This document shows positions 9,415-20,256 of a stretch of DNA of 64,000 bases, in pieces. The DNA is from Ctena decussata (taxonomy: Eukaryota; Mollusca; Bivalvia; Lucinida; Lucinidae), in assembly GCA_963989385.1 (NCBI GenBank), contig OZ022506.1:4629415-4693414 (forward strand). Direction: 5' to 3'. Position numbers and translations under genes: made by a program. How positions within the stretch are numbered: position 1 is the stretch's first letter; every line of letters starts with the position of its first letter. A model generated the notes under the pieces. That model was not told where the DNA came from, searched no databases, and saw nothing but the letters and a program-made list of their open reading frames with translations.

Positions 9415-12400
9415 ATGGATCAGTTAGTTAAGACGGGAAGGGAGTTAGGTTATGAAGGGCAGGCGTTGCAGGAATTTGTAAGGCAACAGCAAGAGACTGA
9501 GAGGGCAGAAAGGCACGCGGTAAGGGCACTTGATAAAGAAAAGATTGCGCAGGCCGATAAAGACAGGGAAATTGAGTTAGCTAAAATTGCACAGGCCGAT
9601 AAAGACAGGGAAATCGAGTTAGCTAGGATCGCGCAGGCCGAAAAAGATAGGCAAATTGAATTGGCTAGGATCGCGACGGAAGAAGCTAAGATTGCGGCGG
9701 ATAGGGCGACGGAAGAAGCTAAGATTGCGGCGGATAGGGAAATCGAGATGGCGCGGATTGAAAGTATAGAGCGGCAAGCCGAGAAAGATAGGGAAGCTAA
9801 GTTGTCTCAAGTCGAAAGCGATAAGGAAGCGAAGTTGTCGAGCGAAGTTGAGTTAGAAAAGTTGAAGTACAGTTTTGAATTGCAGCAACGCGAGTTAAAG
9901 AATCAGATAGATTTGCAGAAGGTAACGTTTACAGTTGAATTAGAAAAACAGAAGGCTGAAAAGTTAGCGCATGCGCGTGATCCCAAATTACCGTATTTTG
10001 ATGAAAGTAAGGACAAAATGGATAGTTACTTATCAAGGTTTGAGAAATACGCGACGGCGAATAAATGGGATAAAAACGTTTGGGCTGCATATTTAAGCGC
10101 ATTACTTAAAGGTCGCGCGCTTGATGTTTATGATAGATTGTCTGTAGATGATGCAGCAGATTATGACAAGTTGAAAGATGCGTTGTTAAAGAATTTTGAT
10201 ATGACTGAACGCGGATTTAGGAAGAAATTTCGCTATGATAGGCCTGAAAAGTCCGAAACGTTTATTCAGTTTAGTAGTAGACTTAGGTCGTATCTTAATA
10301 AATGGTTGAAAATGGCGAAAGTAGACCAGTCTTACGAAGCTGTTTGCGATTTTTTCGCTAGAGATCAGTTTTTAGAATCCTGTAGTAAAGAACTATATGT
10401 TCATTTGAAACCGAAAACATTCACGAATCTAGGTGAGATGGCTAGGGAAGCAGATTTATTTGCAGAAGCACGTGGCGGTGTCTACGCTTGTGTTAATAAG
10501 GGGCAGCGTGATGGTAAGGGCGTAACTCAGAGTAGATCTGATAATAAGCCGAGTGCGAAGCCAGAGATAAAATGTAGTATTTGTGGTAAGGGACATTTAA
10601 CATATAAATGTTTTAAGAATCCCGATAGGAAGCAAGCATATAGTGCGGAGGTAGGTGCAAGTGCAAGCGGGTATAGCGGAAGTAAGGGGAGTAGTTATGC
10701 ACCGAAAGATGAGACACAAAGATCACAGAGTAAGAGCGATACTGTACAGACGAAGGGTAGTAATTCAGATCGTTGCCGTGGTCGGGGTTATTCCCGCGGA
10801 CGTGGTCGGGGTGGCGGACATCAAATGAGCTTTTGTAAAACTACAATGAATAGGACTCATGAAATTGAAGGTCTCTATAAGAGTAAGGAAGAAAGTCCAT
10901 TAATCAATGATAACATGGATAGGGAAGGTGTTTGTTACTTTTTAAGGTCGCGATTACCAACAGCGCAGGGTACGGTTAATGGTAAGACTGTTGTAGTTTT
11001 AAGGGACACAGGTTGTACTGGGTGTGTCGTTCGTAGAAACTTGGTTTCTAATGATCAGTTACTTGGTAGAGAATCTGATGTAACTTTGATTGATGAATCT
11101 ACCCAAAGGTATCCCTTAGCAATGGTTGACATAGATTGTCCATTTTTCACAGGAAAAACTGAGGCATTGTGCATGGAAGATACATTGTATGACCTGGTTA
11201 TTGGAAATATTGACGGGTCAAAACTTCCCGATATGTCCCATTTTGCAATGGCGGCAGTGACTAGGTCACAAGCTAAGCAAGGTGAAGAGGTCTATAGGAA
11301 ACTTAAAGTTCCTGATCAAATTATTGCTAGTGATAAGGAGGCATTGAAGCAGGCCCAAGTTGTTGACCCTAAATTGAATGGCATAAGGCAAAGAGTGGAA
11401 TCTGGGAATGTGACTATTAGTCGTGGATTGAACCGGGGTGAAACTAAGTTTATTCGAAAGAAAGATTTATTGTATAGGCAGTTTACTAAGGGAAACAAGG
11501 TCACTTTGCAACTTATTATCCCTGAAGGTTTTCGTGAAAAGGTGTTAAGATTGGCGCACGAAACCTTGATGTCAGGTCATTTGGGCATAAAGAAAACTAT
11601 GGATAGAGTGTTAACTGAGTTCTTTTGGCCTGGAATTTGTGGTGATGTGGCAAGGTTTTGTAAATCTTGTGACATATGTCAAAGGACTATTCAAAAAGGT
11701 CGTGTCACTAAGGTTCCTTTAGGAAAGTTGCCACAGATTGACACACCATTTAAACGAGTCGCTGTTGATATAGTTGGACCGATAGAACCTCGTTCTGACA
11801 GGAAATCCCGCTATATTTTAACAATGATAGACTATGCGACGAGATATCCCGAGGCGGTAGCGTTATCCGGCATTGAGACGGAACGCGTAGCCGAAGCGTT
11901 AGTTGAGATGTTTAGTAGAGTTGGCATACCTGATGAAATGTTAACAGATTGCGGAAGTCAGTTTACTGCTGAAGTTATGAAAGAAGTAAGCAGGCTGTTA
12001 TCACTCCAGCAGTTAACCACGACGCCGTATCATCCTATCTGTAACGGTCTTGTAGAGCGTTTTCACGCGACGTTGAAGCAAATGCTACGTAGGATGTGCG
12101 CAGAACGTCCAAAAGACTGGGATAAATATCTCCCAGCACTACTGTTTGCAATAAGGGAGGTTCCGCAGGAGTCATTAGGGTTTTCTCCGTTCGAACTGTT
12201 ATACGGACGTAACGTTAAGGGCCCTATGGCAATATTACGTGAATTATGGTCTGAAGAGGTACAGGATGAGCAGGTTCTGTCTACGTACCAGTACGTAATT
12301 GAGTTGAGAGAACGGTTAGAGCAGACGTGTAAGTTAGCACATGATAATTTACGGAAAGTACAGGTAAAGCAAAAGGCTAATTATGACAAACGCGCTAGGT

Positions 12401-14112
12401 CGCGTAAATTTAACGTGGGAGATAAAGTACTGTTATTACTGCCAACTGACAGTAATAAACTGTTATTGCAGTGGAAGGGTCCATATGAAGTAGTAGAGGT
12501 GGTGAATAGAATGGACTATAAAATCGACGTCAATGGTGTCGTGAGTACATATCATGCTAATATGCTGAAACAGTATGTCGAACTTCGTACTGTGCCGTCA
12601 CATTGTTTATTGTCTACTGAGACTACAAAGTCGGTTGATGACGATGGTAGTGATGAATTTTCTCTTGATGATTGTGCTTTTCCGACTGCTAAAGAGCCGG
12701 AAACTTATAATGACGTCAGTATTTCAGATACGTTAACGTCAGAACAACGTATGGAGGTTGAAGCGTTGATTAAACAGTACCCGGATGTACTATCAAGTTT
12801 ACCCGGTCGAACTGATCAAATACAGCACGATATCAAACTACTCACGTCAGAACCCATACGGACGAAAGGTTATTCTATCCCGTATAAGACGCGTAACGTC
12901 ATGGAGACGGAGATACAGGATATGTTAGATTTAGGGGTAATCGAGCCGTCGATTTCACCGTATTCATCTCCTGTTGTCCTAGTTCCGAAGAAAGACGGAT
13001 CAGTTAGATTCTGTATCGACTTCCGTAAGCTTAACAAAGTGACGGAATTCGATGCAGAACCTATGCCAAATATGGAGGAGGTTATCAATAAAATGTCGGG
13101 ACATAGATTCTTTACAAAGATGGACCTGAGTAAGGGTTATTGGCAAGTCAGTCTTACTGAAAGGTCTAAACCTTTGACGGCATTTGAAACGCCTAAGGGT
13201 TTATTCCAGTTTAAAACTATGCCCTTCGGTTTGGTCAATTCGGGAGCCTCATTTTGTAGGTTAATGAGAATCATATTGTCCAATCTCCCAAATGTTGACA
13301 GCTTTGTTGATGACATGTGGATATTTACTGAAACATGGAAGGATCATGTGACGTCATTACGTCAAGTGTTAGATCGGCTCAGGTCGGCCAAATTGACGGC
13401 AAAACCATCTAAATGCATGATCGGTTATGGCAGTATCGAGTGCCTTGGTCACAATATCGTCGGACAGACGGTACGACCGCAAGAGGACAAGATACAGGCT
13501 ATCAGAGATGCTCCTCGTCCATGTACGAAAAGACAAATTAAATCTTTTCTGGGATTAGCTGGGTTTTACCGTCGTTTTATCCCAAATTTTTCATCCATAG
13601 CTTCTCCTCTGACTGATTTGACTAAACGGGATAGACCTAATTCTATCAAAGATTGGCAAGATCCGCATGAAAGGGCATTTCAAACCCTGAAGAGTAGGCT
13701 CACGTCTAGTCCTATTCTTCGCTTACCTGTTTTTCAAGAAGGTAACCCGTTTGTACTCCGAACAGATGCTTCAGACGTTGGCCTTGGAGCTATTTTGCTT
13801 CAGGAATTCGAAGGTGAAGGTCGTTTGCCGATTGCTTATGCTAGCAAGAAATTGTTACCTCGGGAAAAGAACTACTCTGTAATTGAGAAGGAATGTTTGG
13901 GTATTATCTGGGGTGTTGAGAAATTTCGTAAGTACCTGTATGGGGCGGAGTTCCTACTTGAAACTGACCACAAACCTTTGTCCTATATGCAGACAGCTAA
14001 GGTGCTCAATCCCCGAATCATGCGTTGGGCCATGAAATTACAGCCATACAGATTCAGGATCGTTGCTATCCGTGGCCAAGATAATTTGGGGGCGGACTAC
14101 CTTAGTAGATAG
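9415..14112 (+). CDS. Gag-Pol polyprotein of the LTR retrotransposon
   Basis: The frame opens further upstream with a GTG at 9394, but the first ATG is 9415 (MDQLVK), giving 1,565 aa. Order, numbered from that ATG: charged helical N-terminus with short tandem repeats (about 45-190); capsid-like Gag domain (about 195-360); CX2CX4HX4C zinc knuckle (387-400); protease with DTG at 531-533; integrase zinc finger starting H715 with its CxxC near 749-755; integrase core D785, D845, E881 with 35 residues between the last two; GPY module at 1022; reverse transcriptase with FVDD at 1297-1300; RNase H beginning near D1451. The product would be cut by its own protease into particle, protease, integrase and RT. 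Gag and Pol share one frame, so no frameshift is needed. RT has Phe where Tyr is usual in YxDD. No breaks were seen. Confidence 0.95.
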   Translation: MDQLVKTGRELGYEGQALQEFVRQQQETERAERHAVRALDKEKIAQADKDREIELAKIAQADKDREIELARIAQAEKDRQIELARIATEEAKIAADRATEEAKIAADREIEMARIESIERQAEKDREAKLSQVESDKEAKLSSEVELEKLKYSFELQQRELKNQIDLQKVTFTVELEKQKAEKLAHARDPKLPYFDESKDKMDSYLSRFEKYATANKWDKNVWAAYLSALLKGRALDVYDRLSVDDAADYDKLKDALLKNFDMTERGFRKKFRYDRPEKSETFIQFSSRLRSYLNKWLKMAKVDQSYEAVCDFFARDQFLESCSKELYVHLKPKTFTNLGEMAREADLFAEARGGVYACVNKGQRDGKGVTQSRSDNKPSAKPEIKCSICGKGHLTYKCFKNPDRKQAYSAEVGASASGYSGSKGSSYAPKDETQRSQSKSDTVQTKGSNSDRCRGRGYSRGRGRGGGHQMSFCKTTMNRTHEIEGLYKSKEESPLINDNMDREGVCYFLRSRLPTAQGTVNGKTVVVLRDTGCTGCVVRRNLVSNDQLLGRESDVTLIDESTQRYPLAMVDIDCPFFTGKTEALCMEDTLYDLVIGNIDGSKLPDMSHFAMAAVTRSQAKQGEEVYRKLKVPDQIIASDKEALKQAQVVDPKLNGIRQRVESGNVTISRGLNRGETKFIRKKDLLYRQFTKGNKVTLQLIIPEGFREKVLRLAHETLMSGHLGIKKTMDRVLTEFFWPGICGDVARFCKSCDICQRTIQKGRVTKVPLGKLPQIDTPFKRVAVDIVGPIEPRSDRKSRYILTMIDYATRYPEAVALSGIETERVAEALVEMFSRVGIPDEMLTDCGSQFTAEVMKEVSRLLSLQQLTTTPYHPICNGLVERFHATLKQMLRRMCAERPKDWDKYLPALLFAIREVPQESLGFSPFELLYGRNVKGPMAILRELWSEEVQDEQVLSTYQYVIELRERLEQTCKLAHDNLRKVQVKQKANYDKRARSRKFNVGDKVLLLLPTDSNKLLLQWKGPYEVVEVVNRMDYKIDVNGVVSTYHANMLKQYVELRTVPSHCLLSTETTKSVDDDGSDEFSLDDCAFPTAKEPETYNDVSISDTLTSEQRMEVEALIKQYPDVLSSLPGRTDQIQHDIKLLTSEPIRTKGYSIPYKTRNVMETEIQDMLDLGVIEPSISPYSSPVVLVPKKDGSVRFCIDFRKLNKVTEFDAEPMPNMEEVINKMSGHRFFTKMDLSKGYWQVSLTERSKPLTAFETPKGLFQFKTMPFGLVNSGASFCRLMRIILSNLPNVDSFVDDMWIFTETWKDHVTSLRQVLDRLRSAKLTAKPSKCMIGYGSIECLGHNIVGQTVRPQEDKIQAIRDAPRPCTKRQIKSFLGLAGFYRRFIPNFSSIASPLTDLTKRDRPNSIKDWQDPHERAFQTLKSRLTSSPILRLPVFQEGNPFVLRTDASDVGLGAILLQEFEGEGRLPIAYASKKLLPREKNYSVIEKECLGIIWGVEKFRKYLYGAEFLLETDHKPLSYMQTAKVLNPRIMRWAMKLQPYRFRIVAIRGQDNLGADYLSR

Positions 14113-14239
14113 TTTGGCCACGTTATGCATCGCACCGTTGTTGTGTATATAGCTAGTTTTCCAGTTTTGACATAGCCTACGATTCGATCGCATTTCGTAC
14201 TATTTCAGAAAAGAAACATTGTTATGTTTTTTTCTCCCT

Positions 14240-14252
14240 AAGGGGAAACCTA
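14240..14252 (+). promoter_or_regulatory. Candidate polypurine tract
   Basis: AAGGGGAAA lies 4 bp upstream of the 3' LTR, the position at which plus-strand DNA synthesis is primed. It is short, and interrupted by CCTA before the LTR. Confidence 0.6.
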
Positions 14253-16398
14253 TGTAACGAAATGGATCTAATCGTCCACTATGTCGTCGAGATTATTTTA
14301 ATCCTTTCAATCAGTAAGGCTACAGTGTTTAGGGTAACTGTGGTAATAAAACATTTACGGAAATTGTGGCTACGTTATGCATGGGTTGTTTGTGAATACC
14401 TCTCGTGGACAGCGTATTGCATGATTTTAAGGTGAATACCTGCACGAGTCTTTTGATTGTGGAAAGCGTGTTGCATGATTTTAATGTGAGACGCATAGTA
14501 TTTATACGCCTATCTTTTAATGAAAAGTTAGACGTGGCTGTTTAATTCTTGATGGATGTTATATTGTTGTGTGCCCAGATTCTGTGTTAAGACCTAGAAG
14601 GGTAAGATTTTATTATATTTATTTAGAATAGTTTGGCTAAGAATGAAAAATGTGACTTCTGATTGATATGGTATGATTATATGTGTCGACTGATTTGATT
14701 TTGTTGGCAGTGATCAGGCTGCGCATGTGTCGACCGATTTTGTTAGTAAGCATGCTGCGCATAATATTTGTATATTAGGAAGTTTTGTAAATTTCGGAAA
14801 TAGTTTATATCACTGATGTTGGTTGCAATGGTGTGCGTCTATTTGACGTCCAGTGACGTCAGTTGCATTCATGTTATTCATGTGACGTCAGTTGCATTCA
14901 TGTTATTGCGACGTCAGCACTTTTTATATTAGTTTCACGTATACGTGGCCTATAGAAGTAGATTGATTTGTAATGGAACTAATTTATATACTCGTGACGT
15001 CAATTGACGCCATAGCATGCACCGCATTAAGGTTTTTTTTCCATAAGTTATAATGGTAACATTTGGTCATCATGCGTTTGATTTGCCTTCATTAGACGGC
15101 GTCATATGGTACAACATCATTGATGTCATGATGTCAGATCAAACGTTATGATCCCAAATGTGTGAGAAACGCTTATTCAGCTATTATATTCTATGGCAAA
15201 TGGTATTACGCTTAGTTTAAAGAAATGAATTAATACATATGCGAGTTAATTTTTGGTAAATCAATTTAATGTAGATAGGTTATTGTCTAGATTACTCATG
15301 TTTTATGTGGGGTATGTCATGGTAATGCCTGTTGACGTCAGTATACTTCTTGACAATGTTTGACGTCAGATCCTTCGACGCACATGCGTAGTAGGCTCTA
15401 CGTTTCTTCATTGGCGGAAGTGGTAAGCACACTTTTAGCTTTACATCGTGAGCGCGAGTCGTGTCTAGTGACACGGCTGGCGTGTGCACGTTATGCTCGG
15501 CATTCGCCGAGGGCGTTGTATGGTATTTCCAAGACAGGCCCAGGTCTTACGTATTATTATTATGTAGTTACAATGTATTAAGTGTAAGTTCGTTATTTTT
15601 AGGCACATCAAGTCCGGCAGTCAGCTGTTAGGGCTTAGAGCCACGTCTCACCTGGAGATTCGATAAACGTCTCCAGGTTAATACCAACCCGGGTAGAGGC
15701 AGTTACAACGCCGTTTGTGCATGGTTCCCAAGCAGAGGCGGGAAGCACAAAATGTAGGCGGAAGTGGTTAGCACAGTTTTGCCAGATTCTGTGATAAGAT
15801 CTGAAGGTCACATCAAGTGTGGGACAGTGTTCGTCCACTAAAGGGTGTTAATATATATAGACTGGTCCCTGGTACGATCCAGGGAGCGACCAGTATATAA
15901 TCGTGCACGTTTTATTATAAGTTGGTGTTCCTCATGATATAAGGACTGGCCCATGACATGATCCAGGGAACGACGAATTGAAGTCTACCAACATAAGGCC
16001 TTGTTTTTTTGTATGAGCTCAAACTAACGTTTTTTTTGTCCTTTGTGTTTTCCTTTAGTTCATGGCGCTGAGCCGAGTACGGTGTTGACGTCAGACGGTA
16101 ATCTATTTGCGTATTGTACGCAAATCGATTACAGATTTGAAACAAACACCTTACTTGGGCCAGCGACATGAACTGATATGTGTTGTATATTATTGTAATT
16201 GTGACAGTTGTAAATTGTATTGTTATATATAGAATTTACATTATATATAAACTTAAAAAATTCTAACGTTGTTAGAGTTTCCTTGTTAGTGTATTACACT
16301 AGTAGATAACCCTTTAACCGGAAGTCACCCTCCGCCGTCCTGGCGACGCATAAGGCTCTACACCCGTGTCGACCGAGTGTAAAACCTTCTGCGTAACA
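14253..16398 (+). repeat. 3' LTR (2,146 bp)
   Basis: Near-identical to 6328-8471. Differences noted by eye: GATTGTGG for GATGGTGG, CGCATAG for CGCAGAG, GGCTCTACG for GGATCTACG, AGTATATAAT for AGTATAGAAT, and one extra T in each of two T runs. The same six CRE palindromes are retained. Confidence 0.95.
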
Positions 16399-16403
16399 CA
16401 TAC
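16399..16403 (+). repeat. 5-bp target site duplication, right (CATAC)
   Basis: Matches 6323-6327. Confidence 0.9.
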
Positions 16404-16439
16404 AGGCCCTCTGAATCCTTTTTTTTTCGCGGGGAGACG

Positions 16440-16575
16440 CCCCCCCCCCCCCCCCAACTGAACCCACTTACAAGAGGGGTACGTACGCTTCTCTCATGCT
16501 GTTCCCACTTGTGCCAACTGAACCCACTAACTAGAGGGGTACGCTTCTCTCATGCTGTTCCCACTTGTGCCTCGA
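16440..16575. repeat. Poly(C) run and a roughly 60-bp tandem duplication
   Basis: A run of C (about 16440-16455) is followed by two copies of a unit starting CAACTGAACCCACT and ending CTGTTCCCACTTGTG, with one short internal GTAC difference. Confidence 0.8.
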
Positions 16576-16629
16576 GCACTTTCTGTGTCCAAATGGTCGG
16601 ACTACTTTCAAAAAGCCGACGACGCCCAT

Positions 16630-16668
<39 letters not shown>
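16630..16668. repeat. (GT)n microsatellite
   Basis: About 19 uninterrupted GT units. Confidence 0.95.
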
Positions 16669-16669
<1 letters not shown>

Positions 16670-17008
16670 TTGTGACTTTGCCCAAATGTACTAAGTACCA
16701 CTTCATGCTTTTGCTTCGCTTCACCTTGTCACGTTAGCCTGAAACTATAGATTCAATAATACTCACCAGTTGACCTGAGATGTTGGTGTTTTGGGTGACG
16801 GCGAGGGGTGGCTGGGGCGGGGTGGGGGTTCTTGTTTGTATACGGGGAAGCAGTTCGATTGTCACCAGTAAACAATTCTGATTCTGGTGGTATGTTGTTG
16901 TTGGTATCTTCCTCCATTGTCTGGAGAACTTCACATATATGAATGTATCTTATATATTTACAAATGATGTAGCACCCCAGCATTTAATAATGACTGACTA
17001 TTAATAAA

Positions 17009-18529
17009 CTACTGAAGAAGAATGTCATTCAAGTTACAAGTTCGTTTACGATGCAGAGCATAACATAGTCCTCTGGAGACTGATTCAACTTGATGTAGGA
17101 AGTTATTCCTTTGGGTTTCATTCAATTTCAGACCAACAGCTGTACAATCCAAGATAAGTGCAACTAACAAATTAGGGTCTTTGCAAATTTCCTGTTGTAT
17201 TGCAGACCCTAGGTATTCAGTTAGGAGACGACTAATCTTTCTAATAAACGGGTCACGGATATCCGACAAAGACCGACACTTCAGCAGAAAATGTTCCTGA
17301 TCCTCCAGGTCATCCCCACACAGCATCACAGCATACACGTTGGGTTGACACTATACTGGTTAAACTTAGCACGGTTTGACTGAAGTACGTATGTGCCTGT
17401 CATAAGCCTCGCCTTTATGCCTGCTTTCTTAATTGCCATAAGATTTAAGCCTGCATTTTTCCAAACATAATGTACTTTACCAATTACGTAATTTTGAGTA
17501 TTCAAAAATTTGAGAGAGGATTTCTCACTGGCCTCAAGCTTTATTCTATCAGAGCAATAGGTATTAATTTGATTGTCAACGATCTGCTCCCATGTTTCCT
17601 TCGAAAATTCTGTACTTAAAAGGTCAAGTGTACTAGACAAATTATACTGTGTCAAGATTGAATTGACATAGACAAACAAACTCTTGGATTTATAGTCTTT
17701 AAGTAAAATTTGACGCTCTGCAAGATCCTTCTCAGTTGAGTTACTACGAAGTACACTTCCCAACGTACCCAAGACTCGCTTGTGTAGATCCGCTACCAAG
17801 GGCAATTGACCAGACAACAAATAAACTGCCGAGTCAGCCGTCCTCTCTGGGAGACGCATAATCTGCTTAAGAAACTTTTTATGATATTGGTTAAGATTTT
17901 GGATTTCGGATTTTGATAATGATATAACGTCTAAACCATAGGTAAGACGAGGCATAACATATGTTGACCAAAGAGATGATGAAACCCTGGGATTACCCCC
18001 ATTTTCACCATGTAGACCAGCACCCATTAAGGAGTATGCACACCCTCGGGCAGATGCGATTCTATCCTCTACAGTGGTTGAATGACCAGAACTGGACACT
18101 GAGTCCCTTCTAATCCCCAAATGATTACACTTTCCACAACCTCAATAGGATTACCATTCATTGAAAAAAAATATTCTGGTTCCAGGTGTCTGTGCCAACT
18201 GGCCTGTTTACAATAAAAACCTTTGTTTTAGTATCACTAATGATATATCTCTCAAGCCCCGCAAAGTAACCTTGTGATAGCTTGTAGGTCTATAACCGAT
18301 CTTGACAAAAACAGCTGGTCATCCGCAAATGTTGGGACACCACAGTACACGTTTCCTATATTAAGACAAATTCTGCTTTTCTGCAACAAATCCAAGAGAG
18401 GATTAATATGCATCTTGTAACAGGTTGGCGAAGTAATACCACCTTGCCTTACTCATTGTTCCTCACGAAACGACCTTGAATGTCTGCCACACCAATTGAC
18501 CACACATTGCAGAAGTCTGAGTATAATCC
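17009..18529 (-). pseudogene. Truncated LINE, minus strand (3' part)
   Basis: On the minus strand from about 18529 down there is an RT block with VRQGGITSP, then FADDQ (RT catalytic motif), then the post-RT region PRLTYGLDV, YVLQSNRAKFNQ, a Cys-His motif (LCGDD...HFLLKC) and the C-terminal LCYALHRKRT, stopping at 17009. It is broken by a TGA just before VRQGG, a stop after FADD, and a frame shift near 17330. There is no endonuclease domain. Its upstream RT motif A lies on the same strand at 20142-20255, separated by a LINE in the other orientation. Clade not assigned; a Jockey/CR1-like group is possible. Confidence 0.8.
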
Positions 18530-20141
18530 ACTACTACTGCAGTTGGAAGACAGATACGCCGGGGCAAAGATTGGCTCAATTAGTATTCCACATGTTACAG
18601 TTGCAGACGATGTAGCCCTGTTGGCACAGAACCAGGAGGACATGCAAGTAATGGTTTGGGATGTGGAAAACTGTGCGTCCAGGGAGAGGTACTGTATTCA
18701 CCCCAGGAAAAGTCACGTGTTGACATATAATCATGGAAGGAAGAAAAGTTCAGCTGTGGATATCCTTATGTATGGAGAGAAGGTGGATGTGACGGACTCA
18801 ACGGTCCATCTGGGCATTGTCAGGAATACATCGGGGGTGGCAGACGTAGAGGGTAAAATATCCCTGGGTAGGAAAACGGCTTACTCTTTAATGGAGGCGG
18901 GATTCCATGGGGGTGGTGGGTTGAAGGCGGCTCAGGGAGGGCATGTGTGGTCTTGTTTTGTAGTTCCCAGGTTGGTGTATGGCCTTGAAGTTCAATTACT
19001 TAAAAAGAAAGATGTTGAAAATTTAGAAAAATTCCAGAGAAAATGTCTAAAGCAAATTCAGGGGTTACCTGATAACACCTCTAATTCTGCTTGTTTAGCC
19101 CTGTTAGGTATATTACCTTTAGAAATGGTGCTGCAAAAAATCTTTTAAATTTGTTTGTAAGTATGATGAGAAACCCAAATTCTGTTGATTATCATATAGC
19201 TCAAAGACAGCTTGTCATGAGAGAATCACCTCAAAAGAGTATTTTCCTCTATATTAAGGGTATTTTGGAGGCATATGACTTGCCGTCAGTCTTTGAGCTG
19301 TTGAGCAATCCTCCTTCTGAGTCTGAGTGGAAGCATATACTAAACCACAGGATACATGATGCGGTGGAGTCGTCTTGCAAGGCAGATATTGGAAGTAAGT
19401 CCTCTACAAAGTACATGAATCCTGGTGTTTTGAAGGTTGGTAGTTCTCATCATATATGGTCCACCGTGAGGAATAATGTGCACGATAGTAAACGGGCACA
19501 AGTGAAATGTAAACTACTGACTGGAACATATATCTTACAATCAAATCGAGCTACTTTCAATCAACACGCTATTGATCCAACTTGTAGACTCTGTTCAGCT
19601 GCTCCTGAGACTCGCCAGCATTTTCTGGGGGAATGTGTATTCTTCAAATCTGAAAGAAGGCTTACCTTAGTCTGGCCCATGTTCCTATTTCTGTATGTAT
19701 TCTCTGCTCTTGAAGGAACTTTTTAAGATTTTAATTTTATGTAGAAAAGTTGTCTAAGAGCCAGTTCTTGACCAACGGGCATGTCCTACAGCTTCGGAAC
19801 CCAGATTTTCTCACACAGTTGACATTAGACGTCACAGGAATTATTCCTTCGGAGGATCTTGGTCCTGGAGGGTTGGGGATGCTTGAATTATATTCACGGG
19901 AGTACATATTCACGATTCATGTCAAACGGATTATTGCCTTGAGAGAGGTTTCGGGGCATTGAAAAAGAAAAAGGAAAGATTCAGTGTTCACAGCAAAAGT
20001 TATAAACTATAAATATGTTCAACAGCACATGTATATAAAACACCACCAATTGAGCTCCAAAGTCATAGGGCCAATATTTACCTCATCCGAGGGGGCTCCG
20101 AATAAGTAAGCGGAGGGACATTAAAAAAACAGAACAGAACA
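18530..20141 (+). mobile_element. Truncated LINE, plus strand, inserted into the minus-strand LINE
   Basis: The body begins inside RT (NPLLLQLED, then VADDV as the catalytic motif near 18605) and continues through PRLVYGLEV, YILQSNRATFNQ, CRLC...HFLGEC to an IHVKR C-terminus with stop near 19960. It ends in a 3' UTR with an A-rich (AACAG)n tail at about 20125-20141. The reading frame changes near 19100 and again near 19740, so it is dead. It is homologous to, but clearly diverged from, the minus-strand copy around it. The exact left edge (about 18530) is judged from where minus-strand RT sequence resumes. Confidence 0.75.
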
Positions 20142-20256
20142 GGTAACTGTCTTGTAGAATGTTCCAACTGGTTCCAGTCAGTCCAAGACTGTACAACATT
20201 CGTAGGAGGGACTTATGCCACACTACATCAAATGCCTTTGAGGCATCAATACAGGT
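20142..20256 (-). pseudogene. LINE reverse-transcriptase motif A fragment
   Basis: The minus strand reads CIDASKAFDVVWHKSLL, RT motif A with the first catalytic Asp. This is the piece of the minus-strand LINE that was cut off by insertion of the plus-strand copy. The LINE is 5'-truncated at about 20256. Confidence 0.75.

Larger units (their letters stand above)
6328..16398 (+). mobile_element. Complete LTR retrotransposon, Ty3/Gypsy RT with integrase-before-RT (Gmr1-type) order
   Basis: A 10,071-bp element: 5' LTR 6328-8471, leader 8472-9414, a single Gag-Pol ORF 9415-14112, polypurine tract near 14240, 3' LTR 14253-16398. LTRs begin TGTAACG and end GTAACA, and CATAC is duplicated at both flanks. 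The Pol order is protease, integrase, RT, RNase H. Canonical Ty3/Gypsy elements have integrase last; the order seen here is that of Ty1/Copia and of the Gmr1 group of Ty3/Gypsy elements. No env-like ORF is present. The two LTRs differ by roughly four substitutions and two homopolymer length changes and the ORF is uninterrupted, so insertion was recent. Whether it still moves cannot be told from sequence. Confidence 0.95.
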
